DNA of 64,000 nt from Pollenia angustigena. Its lineage: Eukaryota; Arthropoda; Insecta; Diptera; Polleniidae. The notes under the pieces were generated by a model that ran no database searches, was not told the origin of the DNA, and saw nothing but the letters and a program-made list of their open reading frames with translations. The stretch covers positions 14,470,945 through 14,534,944 of the forward strand of contig OV884059.1 of NCBI GenBank assembly GCA_930367215.1, read 5' to 3'. Shown one piece after another: positions 12,320 to 23,661 of this stretch. Numbering within the stretch: position 1 is the first letter of the stretch; each line of letters opens with the position of its first letter. A program made the position numbers and the translations under genes.

Positions 12320-14434
12320 TAGAGTTGTCAACCGATTAAGAATAATTCGATTAATCGATCAAACAAAAACAAACTCTTGTTCGAATAATTTTAAAATGGC
12401 GATTTTCGAATAACGAATAAATCGATTAAATTATGTCGATTAATCGAACAATTTTTTTTATTAAAAAATAAATAAATAATAAAAGACTAATAAGAAATAA
12501 AAGCTTAGAATTTGATTTATTCCCATACGTTTTTAGCGATTTTTTACAAACTGTAGGAAAGTTAAAAATATTGTAGCTATAGCCCTAATTGTAATTAATC
12601 TCAATGTTAGGTTAGCTAAAACCATGTTGAGTATTCATAGCAGTGTTCGAAAATAAACACTTAATATCGTTTCTTAATGTTCGGTTCGGTAGATTTGCGG
12701 AAAACACAAACGCTAATAGTGTTTGTGTAGAAAATCATTAAAAAAATAACGTTTCCCTGTTAGTCATCTTTCGAACACAAAAATATTACTGTTTTTATCA
12801 AACTCAACAAAAGATGTGAACATTTAATTCCGTTCGGTTTTTTTTTGAAAATCCACGAACTTCAATGTGTTCGGTTCGGCTTATTAATGTTCGTCCCTTT
12901 TGGCTGGTAAAAAAACCAAACATTTTTTACAAAAACAAAATACACACACGAAAAAAACATTATAGAACATTAAAATATAATGTTTGTCTACAGTATCACT
13001 ACAATTGTTCTGTTTTTTAACGAAGAACCGATATAATGTTCGGTTCTTTCTTGAAAATAGTTACGAACGGTATTAAGGGTTGTGTATGTCTACACAATCA
13101 CTAAAAAAATTTATATAGTTCCTGGGTGTGTGAGCCGAACGTTAAAGAATGTACTGTTTATTTTCGAACACTGATTCATAGTATGTATATATTTCAAAAA
13201 TATATTTTATGTTCTTATTAAACAAATCTTTGACAAACAATTGTAACAAACAGCTGTATTCTTTTTAAATCAAACGTTAAAATTTTCAAGAAATGGGATC
13301 TTTCACTCTCAGGCGAAAAACTTAGAAATAAACAATGAGCTAAAAAATAAAGAATTGATCTATAGAAATCACATCATTAAAGTAGAAAATATTGGAATTT
13401 TACATATTGTATATGTATATATATATTTAAAGTTATATATATCTTTGCTATTTGTGCAATGCTAAGTTCACCCTCGGGTTTTTAAACACGTTTAAGCGAA
13501 ATGTTGATTAAGTTAATACATTACATTTGAGATGGTTAAGATGAAAGTTGATTAAGAAAAAAACGCAATAAACAGATTTATATTTCTTTAAAGTATTAAA
13601 AATGGATAAAAATAATTTAATAAAGTTATCAGAAGGCTATTTTAAACATATCAATGATGGAATTATGAAAATTTATGAATTATTTAAGGAAAAATAAAAA
13701 CATTAAGAAGAAATCGTGGTTGGTTGTACACGTGAGGGGTACGTTCATGGTGACCGATTCTATATTATACTCAGTTTGAAGTATGTTCAGAGCATTCGAT
13801 GTGATTAATGAACTGATTTAGTTTTAGTCACTTCAGTATGTGGTTAATTATCTCGATTTTGATGTGGTTAGAGTTTAATCACGTTCGAGATGCTTAAAGA
13901 ACCCAAGTGTGAACATAGTATAAGTGTCACAATATTACCATTGAAAACGATGTAGTAGAATATAATCCAACGACATCAAAAAATGCAGAACTTGTCCTAA
14001 TGGAAAAATAAATAAAGAGGGACAGCGGTTGTTCTATAGACAAAATTGTACGCAGAAGTTTGGCTGAAGATAGAAGGTCTGCAAACGCCTTTCGAAAATC
14101 CAAAGTTGTATCGGATTATTTAAGAATTAGGGATTTTACGATTCCTTTAAGTAATACAACGATATCGAGTTAAAATGAAAAGTTGTACGCATCATAAAAA
14201 GAAGTCATACAGTATTTGAGAAAAAATAAAGAAAATTAAAGATTTTCCATAGTTATAAATTAATGGACCGATGTATCTTAAATAAAATATGTCTTTTTTT
14301 TAAATAATTTTTTTAATCGTTATTCTCATCGATTAATCGAATAATTTTACAGAATTAATCGTTTGATCGAAAGAACAAAAACAATTATTTGAATTATTCG
14401 AACAAAGCTGAAAGGCGAATAATTGACAACTCTA
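12320..14434. mobile_element. hAT element with CGATTAATCG-rich ends
   Basis: Left end TAGAGTTGTCAACCGATTAA and right end ...TTGACAACTCTA are inverted repeats. They are flanked by TGCAATTT (12312-12319) and TGCAATAT (14435-14442), an 8-bp target duplication with one mismatch, which is the hAT hallmark. Subterminal regions are dense in ATTCGATTAATCGA words on both sides. No open transposase remains. A second hAT-type MITE (12641-13173) is nested inside. A related copy at 41590-42830 retains a recognisable hAT dimerisation domain, supporting the class. Confidence 0.75.
12641..13173. mobile_element. hAT-type MITE, family X, copy A
   Basis: Terminal inverted repeat CAGTGTTCGAAAATAAAC at the left and a near-perfect inverse at the right, with perfect 8-bp duplications ATTCATAG (12633-12640 and 13174-13181). 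It is 533 bp long with no open frame and is nested in the larger hAT element. A second copy carrying further insertions spans 22697-25341. Confidence 0.85.
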
Positions 14435-14540
14435 TGCAATATCATTCCTTCCTTCATTAGAATAATTTAATAAAAATTAGATTTGATAAAATTGAGCCTG
14501 ATTTAAAATTAAATAAAATTTGGATTTTATTGTATACTAG

Positions 14541-16191
14541 ACGTTCGCGCGGCGCTGCCCGCCCTGAATGAATTTTTGAATAACTAAAATGAAATATAAA
14601 GCCTGTGTGTAGATCGAACTCCATAAGTTTTAAATTACATCAAAATCGATATTGCCAATCTGTCCCTTCATATTTCTTGCTTTGAAAAACATATAAACCC
14701 TGTGTGTTTTAATTACGCTGATCTATCTATTTTAATTTCATCAAAATTGGTTAGTTATTTTCGGAGTGGCAGTAATTCTCCGTATGTCTCATCTCGGTCG
14801 CTTTCGCATCAGGTCAGGGGACGGTCGAGCGGAGAGATACCCTGGAGGCGGAATGGAGGTTGTTTTTGAGTACGAAAACCATTGCGTTGCTACTAGATCT
14901 ATCCTCAAACGATAATTAATATTTTCTGAATATATGTAGGTGGTTTCGCGGCCCTGAACCCTATCCTAAGTTAGTATTAGTTAAAGAAATACAAAGTACC
15001 AAATAAATCCCTCTTACAGATTCTCATTCACTCAGGACTTTGTATGTTAAATTTATTGTTTCTAGGTCCAATATTAACGGAAATTCAAAAAGTACCACTT
15101 AAAGAACAAAAAGTACCAAAAAGCATTTCTTACAAATTCTCATTCACTCAGTACTTTGCATGTTTAATTTGATGTTTCTAAGTTCAATACTAATACAAAT
15201 TGAAAAAAGTACCAGTTAAAGAACAAATAACTACCAAAAAGTTCTGTTACAGATTCTCAGCCACTCAGGACCTTGCATGTTTAATTTTATATTCGTGTTA
15301 ACGAAAATAAAAAAAGTACTAGTTCAAGTACGAAAAAGTACCAAATAGATCCTTTTAAAGATTCTCATTCACTCAGCACTTTGCATGTTTAACTTTATGT
15401 TTCAAGTCCAATACAAATGGAAATTCCAAAAGTATCAGTTAAAGACCAAAAATGTACCAAAAAGTTCCCCCCAGAGTCGTATTAATCAGGATATTGCATG
15501 ATGAATTTTATGGTTAGAGGTCCAATACTAATGGCAATAAAAAAGTACCAGTTGTAGAACCATAAACCTAAAGAATGAAATTTAATTTTCCGTATTTCCC
15601 ACTTTTGGTACTTTTTTTCTTAAAATTTCAATATGGGCTTCCGACTACCCATTTAATACGTTTAAGCCAAAGAATTAAGAAAAATACTTTGTTAAAGAAA
15701 CTATCAAGAATAGTTACGAATTTCACCCCTTAAACGTTCGGATTTTTAAAAAAGTACCAAATATCTATTTGTTTTTTTTTTTTTTTTGATAAGTTTTGAA
15801 TGTGATATAATGTTTATTTTTACGTTTATTGGTTTAAAAGATAGACGGGGTGACAAAAAAGTACCAAATTCAGGTTTTACCCATTTACTTCCTAAAAGGG
15901 CCGACTTTCAGAAAAGTACCAGACACTTGTACGCTTCTTTTTCTTAAGAACAACGATAAGATTTTTTTTTGTCTCTTTAAGTTTTGGAGATATGAGTGGG
16001 GCTACAATAGGTTTAGCGCCCCTGGACCCTATCCTAAGCACTTTCGAAGAACTTTATATAGTCCGTTAGGAGGTTCCATTCTTCATTTTATTGAAGAAAT
16101 GTTTTAAATCGATCCGGCAGTTCCGGAGATTACCTCTTACAAACATAGAAACATACAAACTTTTCCGCTTTAAAAAATAAGTATAGATAAA
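14541..16191 (+). mobile_element. Non-autonomous element starting ACTAGACGTTCGCGCGGCGC, with internal minisatellite
   Basis: The 5' end is GC-rich (ACTAG, then CGGCGCTGCCCGCC). The 3' end has the run CAGTTCCGGAGATTAC, CAAACATAGAAACATACAAAC and a final AAGTATAGATAA. Elements with this start and finish are common in insects; whether they belong with RTE-type LINEs or Helitrons I cannot decide. The middle carries a tandem minisatellite (14995-15570). Related copies are at 27640-28137 (- strand) and 33957-34476 (+ strand). No intact gene; the open frame at 15850-16107 shows no domain. Confidence 0.55.
14995..15570 (+). repeat. Tandem minisatellite, ~115-bp period, AAAAAGTACC units
   Basis: Units carrying ATTCTCATTCACTCAGGACT begin near 15020, 15136, 15253, 15361 and about 15475, with spacings of about 116, 117, 108 and 114. 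Each also contains a CATGTTTAATTTTATG-like block and two AAAGTACCA words. The array is part of the surrounding mobile element, since the same units occur inverted at 10647-11130. Confidence 0.75.
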
Positions 16192-16636
16192 ACATTTAAA
16201 AAAATTCTATTGTTGAAAACAGATGTATTTGTTTACTCCTTTGTTGTCATTTTTAACAAATCAAGTAACACAGAGCTGTATTTTTGGAGTAATTTACATG
16301 GGCCACGTTAGAAATGTAAACCCATAAGACCGTCTGTTAGTAAGGCGCTTATGAAAACGATAAAATGTGACACGTTGTCGCTCGCTTAAGTTGTCGATCG
16401 ACATCGTGGGTCTGGCTGTAAGTGCTAGAAAGAATATTTAGTAACCCCAACAAAAACTCCCGACCTTTTTACAATATTAAAAGTACTAAAGATTACAAAA
16501 TAATCGATTTTTAAGATTTTAGATTTTAAGATGATTTGCCAACACAGGCTGAGTGTGTAAATGACAGCCAATATGACCGATGTAGCTTCAAGAATATGAC
16601 AGCTATGACAACATATGACAACTGTCAAAGCTGGTC
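16192..16636. other. No gene or element recognised
   Basis: Contains several TATGACA / TGTCATA words at 16557-16625, but no coding sequence or terminal repeat. Confidence 0.4.
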
Positions 16637-16880
16637 TAGACAGAAAAAATTCCCGCCAATTTACTTTTCAATTAAACAATTAATCAGAAATAAAATCAGT
16701 TTTAATTCCAAATTTAATCAAGTAAATTAAACGTTTACTTCTATTAACAACAATATTAAAGAAAATGTTGTTTATATCAAAAAATATTTAATTGATACTA
16801 TTAATTTGGTTTAATGGTGCAAATTTAATTATTTTTTTTTTTTATTAATATCACAAATTTTTTTAATTGACGACAAATTT
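16637..16880. mobile_element. AT-rich dispersed MITE, CACAGAAA family, copy 1
   Basis: Starts near GACAGAAAAAATT and shares, in order, TTAATCAGAAATAAAATCAG, TTTAATCAAGTAAATTAAACG, GAAAATGTTGTTTAT, a GATACTATT block and GGTGCAAATTTAATTA with copies at 36517-36900, 47961-48203 and 50871-51208. Copy 3 has CACAGAAA and TTTCTGTG ends. Non-coding. Confidence 0.6.
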
Positions 16881-17612
16881 TCATTTTATTTTGTTTAGCT
16901 AAAAGTTAAAGTTTTAAAAACTTTTTCGATTATTTATAGTCAAAATCCAATCTGCTTAATCAACTCGCAACGTTCGTTAACCATTAAATTCAATTTCTTT
17001 TTTTTTTATCAAGCTTAATGCACTATACGACTTTTTTGATGAGCATGAAGAACATATAAAATAATTAAAAATTTGATAATTAAAATTTAGCATACGCACT
17101 GATTTGCATAAAAATGCAGTCGAACTAACGTCATTAAATCAAACTGAACTCATAACTGCAAGTTAAATTAAAAGAAAGAAAAAAGAAATTGCAATAGAAA
17201 TTTGCATAATGCGTACTTAAACCGAACAAATATATCCTTCAACTTATAGAAACCCGTTTGGTCTCATACTCCTTCAATCTTTCACTAGCAAATGACATAA
17301 ATAAAACCACCAACTACCCCAAACCAAACAAATGAAACAAATTGCATATTATTCATATATAACAAGGACACTGAGAGAAAAAAGAAAAAATTGGGTGGAA
17401 ATGAGTGTGAAAAAAGAAGTGAGCGCGTAAATTAAAAACCTTTAAGGGATAAGAAATTTTGTTTCAAACCCTCTTAAGAGAGTTTTTGCTATCCGATCTC
17501 GATAATGTTTCTTTTAAAACTGTTATTTTAATATATTTTTCTCAGTGTACCGAAACTTTTCCTAAAACTGTAAAATTTTATCAATATTTTAAAGCGCCTG
17601 TATTTTTAACGT
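16881..17612. other. AT-rich sequence, no gene seen
   Basis: Nothing recognised apart from short homopolymers. The open frame 17459-17689 runs into the adjoining repeat array and has no domain. Confidence 0.4.
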
Positions 17613-18010
17613 CCTTTTGGAAATCTTTATTCCCTTTTATAAGTTCCCTATTATTTTTTAGTCTCTATTTCAAATTTGACTTGTTATGAAAAAAATGCAA
17701 TCGTATCTTTTAGCTTTTTTAAATTTATTAGTTTGTTTTTAGATACAATATTTCTCCGTGAATTATGGGCCTTTTGGAAAACTTTATTGCTTCTAGTGAG
17801 TTCCCTATGATTTTCCAGTCTCTTTTCCAAATTTGACTTGATAATATCTTTCAGCTTTTTTTAAATCTAGGAGTTTGTTTTTCTTGTTAGATACAATTTT
17901 TCTACGCGAACTTAAGGCCTTTTAGAGAACTTTATTTCCTCTTGTGAGTCCCCTATTTTCCAGCCTCTATAACACATTGGACTTATTATATCTTTCAGTG
18001 TAATTAAAGT
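17613..18010. repeat. Diverged tandem repeat, ~150-bp period
   Basis: Three units start CCTTTTGG or CCTTTTAG at 17613, 17770 and 17919 (spacings 157 and 149). Each continues with ACTTTATT, GTGAGTTCCCTAT, a TTTCCAGTCTCT block and a TTTGACTTG...ATCTTTCAG block. Divergence between units is considerable, so the array is old. Confidence 0.7.
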
Positions 18011-18122
18011 CCTCTTAAGAACTAAAAATAAACTAATAAAAATAGAAACGTTTACACCGTGAACAGGAGAGTTTGATTTTCCCGAATTAAATCGCCAACA
18101 TTTCTCTAAATCGTAAAACTTA

Positions 18123-18127
18123 AACAC

Positions 18128-18167
<40 letters not shown>
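18123..18167. repeat. CT microsatellite
   Basis: A nearly pure CT dinucleotide run with a single CCC interruption near its start. Confidence 0.95.
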
Positions 18168-18170
<3 letters not shown>

Positions 18171-18401
18171 GTAAATTAATGTCTCCTCAAAATTGCCAAT
18201 GTTTTAAATGATACTCGAGAACGCGAACCTTAGATTTTCTAGTATCTCTTCCTATTCTTTCTCAACTTTGGCCTAATATTTTGTTTTTGTCTCAGTGTAC
18301 ATAAAGTTTTCTTCAAGATCTTAAGTTTTTTTTTATGTTTTAAGACTTTTGCTCCGCAAAGTAAAGCGTTCTATCCTTTCGCATCAGACCGCTATAAATT
18401 T

Positions 18402-19160
18402 TTAATAAAGGGTGCTTTCTTTAAGAGTGTCATAACTTTGAGCTGGCATCACTGCTTGCTTTGGAATTTTATTATGAATCGACTTACACCAGAGCAACGC
18501 GTGCAGATTGTTGAAATTTTTAGTCAAAATAATTCGGTGAATGGGCTGAAGCGCAAATCGATATTGATTTTGAGTTTCTATCAAAATTTTCTTTTCAAAT
18601 GAAGCCCATTTCTGGTTGAATGGGTACGTAAATAAGCAGGATTGTCGTATTTGCAGTGAGGAGAATCCACAAGCTTTTGTCGAAACGCCACTACATCTAC
18701 ATAAAATAACTGTTTGGTACGCTTTATGGACTGGCGGAGTCATTGGCCTATGGTAAATGGGTGAACAGCATAGGAACATGATTCGAAATTTTTTCGTACC
18801 TCAATTACGTGGCATTAATCTCGCTGATATGTGGTTCCAACAGGAGGGAGCCACATGCCACACAGCGGACGCTTCAATAGATTTACTCAAAGAAACTTTT
18901 GATGAAAAAATAATTTCACGTAATGGCCCAATTAATTGGCCACCAAGATCGTGTGATTTTACCCCAATTATTAGGATTATTTACTTTTGGGTTATGTTAA
19001 GTAACTTGTCTACGTCGATAATCAACGTTCGAAAAGTTTTTGGCAAAATACGGCCGCAAATGCAGCGAAAAGTTGCTGAAAATTGGTGCTCCAGATTGCG
19101 CCTTCTACGCAACAGCCGTAAAGGTTTTCGAAGCAAAATAATGAAATTGCTTCCACTTTC
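18402..19160 (+). pseudogene. Mariner transposase, DD41D-type, copy 3, internally deleted
   Basis: A TIR-like start AAGGGTGCTTTCTTTAAGAG near 18410 is followed by ATGAATCGACTTACACC at 18474 (MNRLTPEQRVQIVEIF, the helix-turn-helix start). After an internal deletion and frame breaks the reading continues with WFQQEGATCHT (catalytic Asp replaced by Glu), SRNGPINWPPRSCDFTPI and a degraded FLWG block. The 3' end is not clear. It lies between the two ~150-bp repeat blocks. Non-functional; a different subfamily from copies 1 and 2. Confidence 0.75.
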
Positions 19161-19544
19161 GATCGAAAATTCTTTCTGTGACAGACCTGATTGCTTTTCT
19201 TTTTCTTTCCCGAACTTTTTTCTGGAACGGAAGAGTTCATTTGCTTTAAATTAAACCGCTTTCGTTTACCTAGTGAATTTGATTCACCATGCACCTCATC
19301 GGGCTCCGAGTGGAGGTGTGCCTTTGGGCGCATTACTTTTCCTAACCTACCTAGTGAAATAAGCATAACATTTTCTCAGTGCTAATAAAGGTCTCTTTAA
19401 AATTTGTATGTTTTACGTGAATATATTCCCACCACAACAATGAATAAGTTTGACTTTTTCGTGTCTGATAACTCCATTATTTACCTATTTCTATCTGGAT
19501 TTTTAATTGGAGATATATTTATCTCTGTGTGGCTGTAAGTTAGT

Positions 19545-19895
19545 TACGGTAAGTTTAGGTTCGATGGACAGCCGATACGAGGAGGACTCACTTGGGTCCT
19601 TAAAGTGGTCCCTTTGCGATACCCTGAGCCATTGACCGGAGCTAGCCAGAATACACCAAGTTATTAGTTAGACATCACTGTAGCCTCGATCCATTTCGAT
19701 TCACTGCAAAACAGAAAGTTCGACCTTAGTCCCACATAAGATATTACATACCAGCACGTCAATTCTGGTGTCCCAAATTGCCTCATCCTAATAGCCCCGA
19801 GACCTGGGGATTGCCAGAGGAAGTTAAACACCATTTCCTCCCTATCTTGACAATTCCACAGTAGTCATTATAACCCAGGCCCATTTTCTATTAAC
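19545..19895 (-). pseudogene. LINE 3' end debris, RNase H-like
   Basis: On the - strand a YNDYC block, then in a shifted frame CQDREEMVFNFLWQSPGL and RMRQFGTPEL, resemble the Cys/His-rich end of RNase H-bearing LINE proteins (consensus roughly D-x-C...E-x-x-x-H-L-L-C-x-C-P-x-L). His and Cys positions are partly lost. GC content is higher than the surroundings, consistent with former coding sequence. Assignment is by resemblance only. Confidence 0.35.
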
Positions 19896-19937
19896 CAGTG
19901 GCCAGTAATGATCGATGTCACTGTCTTTATCTGGTTT

Positions 19938-20165
19938 GTGACTGTAAAGTCATCTTCAAAAGTTTGATATTCCTAGACTGGACCACTAGCCTCTTTTAAG
20001 ACGAACAAGTTTAAATCTTCCCTTGCGAGAACGGGTTAATTGTTTTCCCTATTTAAGACATCTAACACTATCCTAATCTGTTGCTTGACTGTAAAGTCTA
20101 CTTCAACAGTTTGATATTCCTAGATTGAAGCACTTATCTCTTGTCAGACGAACATGGTGGTGAAC
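19938..20165. repeat. Diverged tandem repeat, 147-bp period
   Basis: TGACTGTAAAGTC, AGTTTGATATTCCTAGA and GACGAACA blocks at 19939-20010 recur at 20086-20155 with a spacing of 147. The period is close to that of the 17613 array on the other side of mariner copy 3, and both arrays share a loose CAGTGTA..TAAAGTC..CTT motif. They may be parts of one old satellite. Confidence 0.55.
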
Positions 20166-20729
20166 TTCTTTCACTATTTAAGTTATTTAAATCTATCCTG
20201 TTCCTAACTCGAACTTATCCTTTATATATTTCTCTCAGTGTAACTATATATTTTCTTATTATGACACAACTATGTATACAGCACTTGTTAACTGATTCAT
20301 TATACCAAATCTAGTGGAGCTTAAAATGCAATTTTTTTCAAACTTTTTTTTTCCAAACCCCTTGAGCAATAAGACATGTAGAGGTAGGAAAAAAGTTGAA
20401 TGTATAGAATCAATGAGGTAAAAAAATCTTGTTTTTTTTTTTTTGAAATTTTGCAGTCAACATTATGGCAGTAGCAGAATTCAATTCAGTAAATTTGCAT
20501 TAAGTGAAGTAGTCATCAGCAAATCTTCCACTATGATTTTGGTTGATAATAATACAAAAAAAAAAATTAAAGAAAAAATGAAAAAACGAAGGCAAAAATA
20601 AAGAAGGGAAATAAAATGAAATGGAATGAACTGAACCTAAGTACTATATAACCTATAACAGCCAGTCAAATATTGTTTTCATCCATTATAGATTGAATAA
20701 GTTGTTAAGTTTTATACATCCAACCCAAT

Positions 20730-20765
<36 letters not shown>

Positions 20766-21019
20766 CTCTCTTTCCCTCTTTCACTTTCTTAAGCATCTTT
20801 GACATCGTCAGTTACACACACACACGCATACACAGAGTGTCATTAATACGAACTCATCGAGTGTAATCATTGAAAACGAATAAAATCATCGTTATAATCG
20901 TCCTCATTAATGAAATGTTAATATCCTGATTTATAATGAAATTGTTACAAAGAGGACTCAACGAATTTCAAAGCACCTTATTTTAAAAAAATTTCAATTA
21001 AAAGAAATATTTATATATA
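20166..21019. other. No gene seen; contains a 31-base C homopolymer
   Basis: Apart from the C run at 20731-20761 and a short CA repeat near 20813-20825, no coding sequence, terminal repeat or RNA fold was recognised. Confidence 0.45.
20731..20761. repeat. Poly(C) tract of 31 bases
   Basis: An uninterrupted run of 31 C residues in otherwise AT-rich DNA. Such a long G/C homopolymer is unusual and could be a slippage product or a sequencing or assembly artefact. Confidence 0.95.
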
Positions 21020-22525
21020 TAAGTATATGTCCTTTATTTATTTAAATACAATATAGATACAGCGATATAACATAAAAATACTTAAATAAATTGTTCACGA
21101 AGAACATAGGGCGTCAACGAATTCTCTCCATCTAATTCTGTCTCTGGCAAGTACTTTATTTTCGTTCCAGGATATTCGAGCTGATTCATGTTCGTGTCTT
21201 ATGCACATGATCCATGTATTTCGTGGTCGGCCTGGTTGTCGTTGACCTTGAGGGTTCCACTCAAGTGAAGCTCTAGCAATATCACTTGCAGGTCGCCTGA
21301 AAATATGACCGATCCATGTCCATTTACGTCTCCGTATATCAAATTCGATGGAACTACAATCTGCCAAATTCCAAAGATACTCATTGGAAATCCAATTCGG
21401 CCAGTATACACGTAATATCTGTCTCAGGCACCGATTCACGAACGTTTGAATTTTCTTCAAGGTCAGTTTTGTAAGGCTCCATGTAGTGCAGCCATATAGT
21501 AGGACAGATTTAACGCTACAATTGAATATCCGTAACTTCGTTTTCTGTGAAATGTTGTTAGCGCGCCAAATTTTGTACACTTTTAGGAACGCACCACGGG
21601 CCTTGTTGATTCGGTCACCAATATCGGCTGCACAGCCACCGTCTTTCGCAATTTTACATCCCAAGTAGTTGAATGATTCAACATCTTCCATAATAGTACC
21701 ATCGACAATAAGTGGTGACGAAATATTGGTACCAAAACGCATCAGCTTTGATTTTTTGAAGTTAATTCTCAATCCTACGTTTTTGGCATTTTCAGAGAGT
21801 CTATTTATCTTTGCTTCAATATCTACCAATCGGTGGGCCATAAGACATATGTCGTCGGCGTAGTCTATGTCATTAAGGTACTCCATCATGTTCCACCGGA
21901 TGCCAGTAGGAGCCTCCATGTTGGTTTTTTCCATAACACAGTCTAACAGAAGAATGAATAATGTAGAGGAAAGGATACACCCTTGTCTAACGCCTGTGAC
22001 GTTTGTGTACGGTTGGCTTTCTCTTCTGTTGAATTCGGACCTTGCACTCGGCGTCTTTGTACAGCTCGCGTATTAGGGTGACGATTTTTTCAGGTATTCC
22101 TTTACCAATTAACGCAGACCACATAGAACTTCGGGTAACTGTATCAAAAGCACGTTCAAAATCTACGAAAAGCAGGTATAGGGGTGTGTTGTACTCTGCC
22201 GATTGTTCAATAATTATGCGTAGAGTATTGACGTGATCGACACATGATCGTCCAGGCCTAAAACCAGCTTGTTCTTTACGCACAATTTGCTCAACAGCTG
22301 GTGAAATCCGCTGTTGTATTAAAGTTGCCATCACTTTCCCTATTGAGTTAAGCACAGTAATACCACGCCAGTTTTTACACTGAGTTAGGTCGCCCTTTTT
22401 AGGAATTGTGACTACGACACCTTCTTTCCATTCTACAGGAATTTGGTTGTTGAGCCAAACAGTTCTAATCAGTGGGGTGAGAACTTCTGCTAATGTATCG
22501 GAACCATATTTTCGTATGATTACAG
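21020..22525 (-). mobile_element. 5'-truncated LINE retrotransposon
   Basis: The - strand carries only the reverse transcriptase and C-terminal part of a non-LTR element. The endonuclease domain is absent, so the copy is 5'-truncated near 22525. The 3' end is AT-rich (TTATATATATAAG near 21011-21023) rather than a clean poly(A). The protein type ends in a GHIFRRP...GRPRNTW...WREFVDALCSS block. It resembles annotated endonuclease-reverse transcriptases of RTE/CR1-like elements, but I do not assign a clade. Confidence 0.75.
21095..22525 (-). pseudogene. LINE reverse transcriptase fragment, frameshifted once
   Basis: The upstream part (to about 22030) reads VVTIPKKGD, NWRGITVLNSIGKV, QAGFRPGRSCVDH and FVDFERAFDTV, the fingers and palm motifs of RT. 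A frameshift near 22030-22050 is needed to continue with NVTGVRQGCILSS and then DYADDICLM (active site, 21851-21862). The downstream frame stays open to the stop at 21095 and ends WREFVDALCSS. About 475 residues remain of a protein that normally also has an N-terminal endonuclease. With one frameshift and few stops this is a fairly young dead copy. Confidence 0.85.
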
Positions 22526-22696
22526 AAACGTCAACAAATTTAAAAGAAATATTTAAACCAATTAAAACAAATTGAGCCTTAATCTCAACTTTTCGAAATC
22601 CCAACAAGATGTACATTAGCTTTCCCCAAAACGTTTCAATAAACTAAAAGGATTTTAATTAAGTTCATCTATTCTTGAATTGTAAGAAGATTAAAC
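22526..22696. other. Short AT-rich spacer
   Basis: Sequence between the truncated LINE and the hAT MITE copy; nothing recognised. Confidence 0.4.
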
Positions 22697-22723
22697 CAGT
22701 GATCGAAAATAAACAGTACACAC

Positions 22724-23541
22724 TAGGGTGGTTACAAGAAATCTATGTTGGCGCAACTCCCTAATTTGTGCCAAAAGCATAGAAAATCCGATTGACAAAG
22801 TTTAATCCCAATCGGATAACGTCAACACGTGCCTCATTGAGCATAAATTAGGGAAAACCCGTGATGTTTCCTTAATTACCCTGCAAATAATAGGACCAGT
22901 CCAAACACGCGTCTAAAGAGTAGTCCACAAAGGACCAGGACTAGTCCAAAACTAACCCAAACGTATGGAAAAAACCTGGTCTATTTAACATTACGATGTC
23001 CTAGGAGAGGACCATATAACCCACTTTTGGACCACTAAGGAGTAGTTTTAAAACTACTCCATGGTATAATCAAGAGGATTAGTTTTGAAGTCGTTTAAAA
23101 ACGAAAGCATGTCGTTAAAAAACGAAGACATTTCGTCTCACTACAAACACTTTTTAAAAATTACATGGTCCATGCTTGCATTACACCGGACCAGTCCGTG
23201 GAGTAGTCCATTTTAGAAAAATGAATCAGGTGGTCCAATTTTATTTGCAGGGTAATGCTAAATATCACTTTAATATCACTTTTAATATCAAAATTAATAA
23301 GAATAAAATTTCCTATAAAACAAGACTCGACACAGGTTCCTAGAATGAATGGTTTCGGTTATAAAGGCAAAGAAATACGAATTTTAGTGAAAAATCGCTG
23401 TTTTTCCTTAATTTATTCTCAATGAGGCACATGTTAGCGTTATCCAATTGGGCTGAAACGTTGTCAATCGCATTTTCTATGCTATTGGCACATATTAGGG
23501 GGTTGCCCCGACGGAAAAATCAACATCTTGTAACCGCCCTA
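22724..23541. mobile_element. hAT-type non-autonomous element, family Y
   Basis: Termini TAGGGTGGTTACAAGA and the inverse TCTTGTAACCGCCCTA are flanked by perfect 8-bp duplications GTACACAC (22716-22723 and 23542-23549). The element lies inside family X copy B and itself contains a MITE at 22879-23252. Longer internal inverted similarity (CCTCATTGAG, CCTAATTTGTGCCA) is seen on both arms. Non-coding. Confidence 0.85.
22879..23252. mobile_element. MITE with CCCTGCAAATAA ends, family Z, copy 1
   Basis: Perfect 12-bp inverted ends CCCTGCAAATAA / TTATTTGCAGGG, flanked by TA on both sides, inside family Y. The interior is full of AGTAGTCC / GGACTA / GGTCCA words in both orientations. A longer, diverged copy is at 43618-44212 and shares the block ACATTACGATGTCCTAGGAG. 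Confidence 0.8.
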
Positions 23542-23661
23542 GTACACACCCAGGAATGATATCAATTTTTTAGTGTTTGTGTAGACGAATTTATACAGTG
23601 TTCTGTACTTCGTTAAAAAAAAAACGTAACAATTGTAGTGATACTGTAGACAAACATTATA

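Noticed and set aside
18123..18167. CT tract as a possible splice-site polypyrimidine tract
   Set aside because: No plausible exon follows; it behaves as a simple microsatellite.
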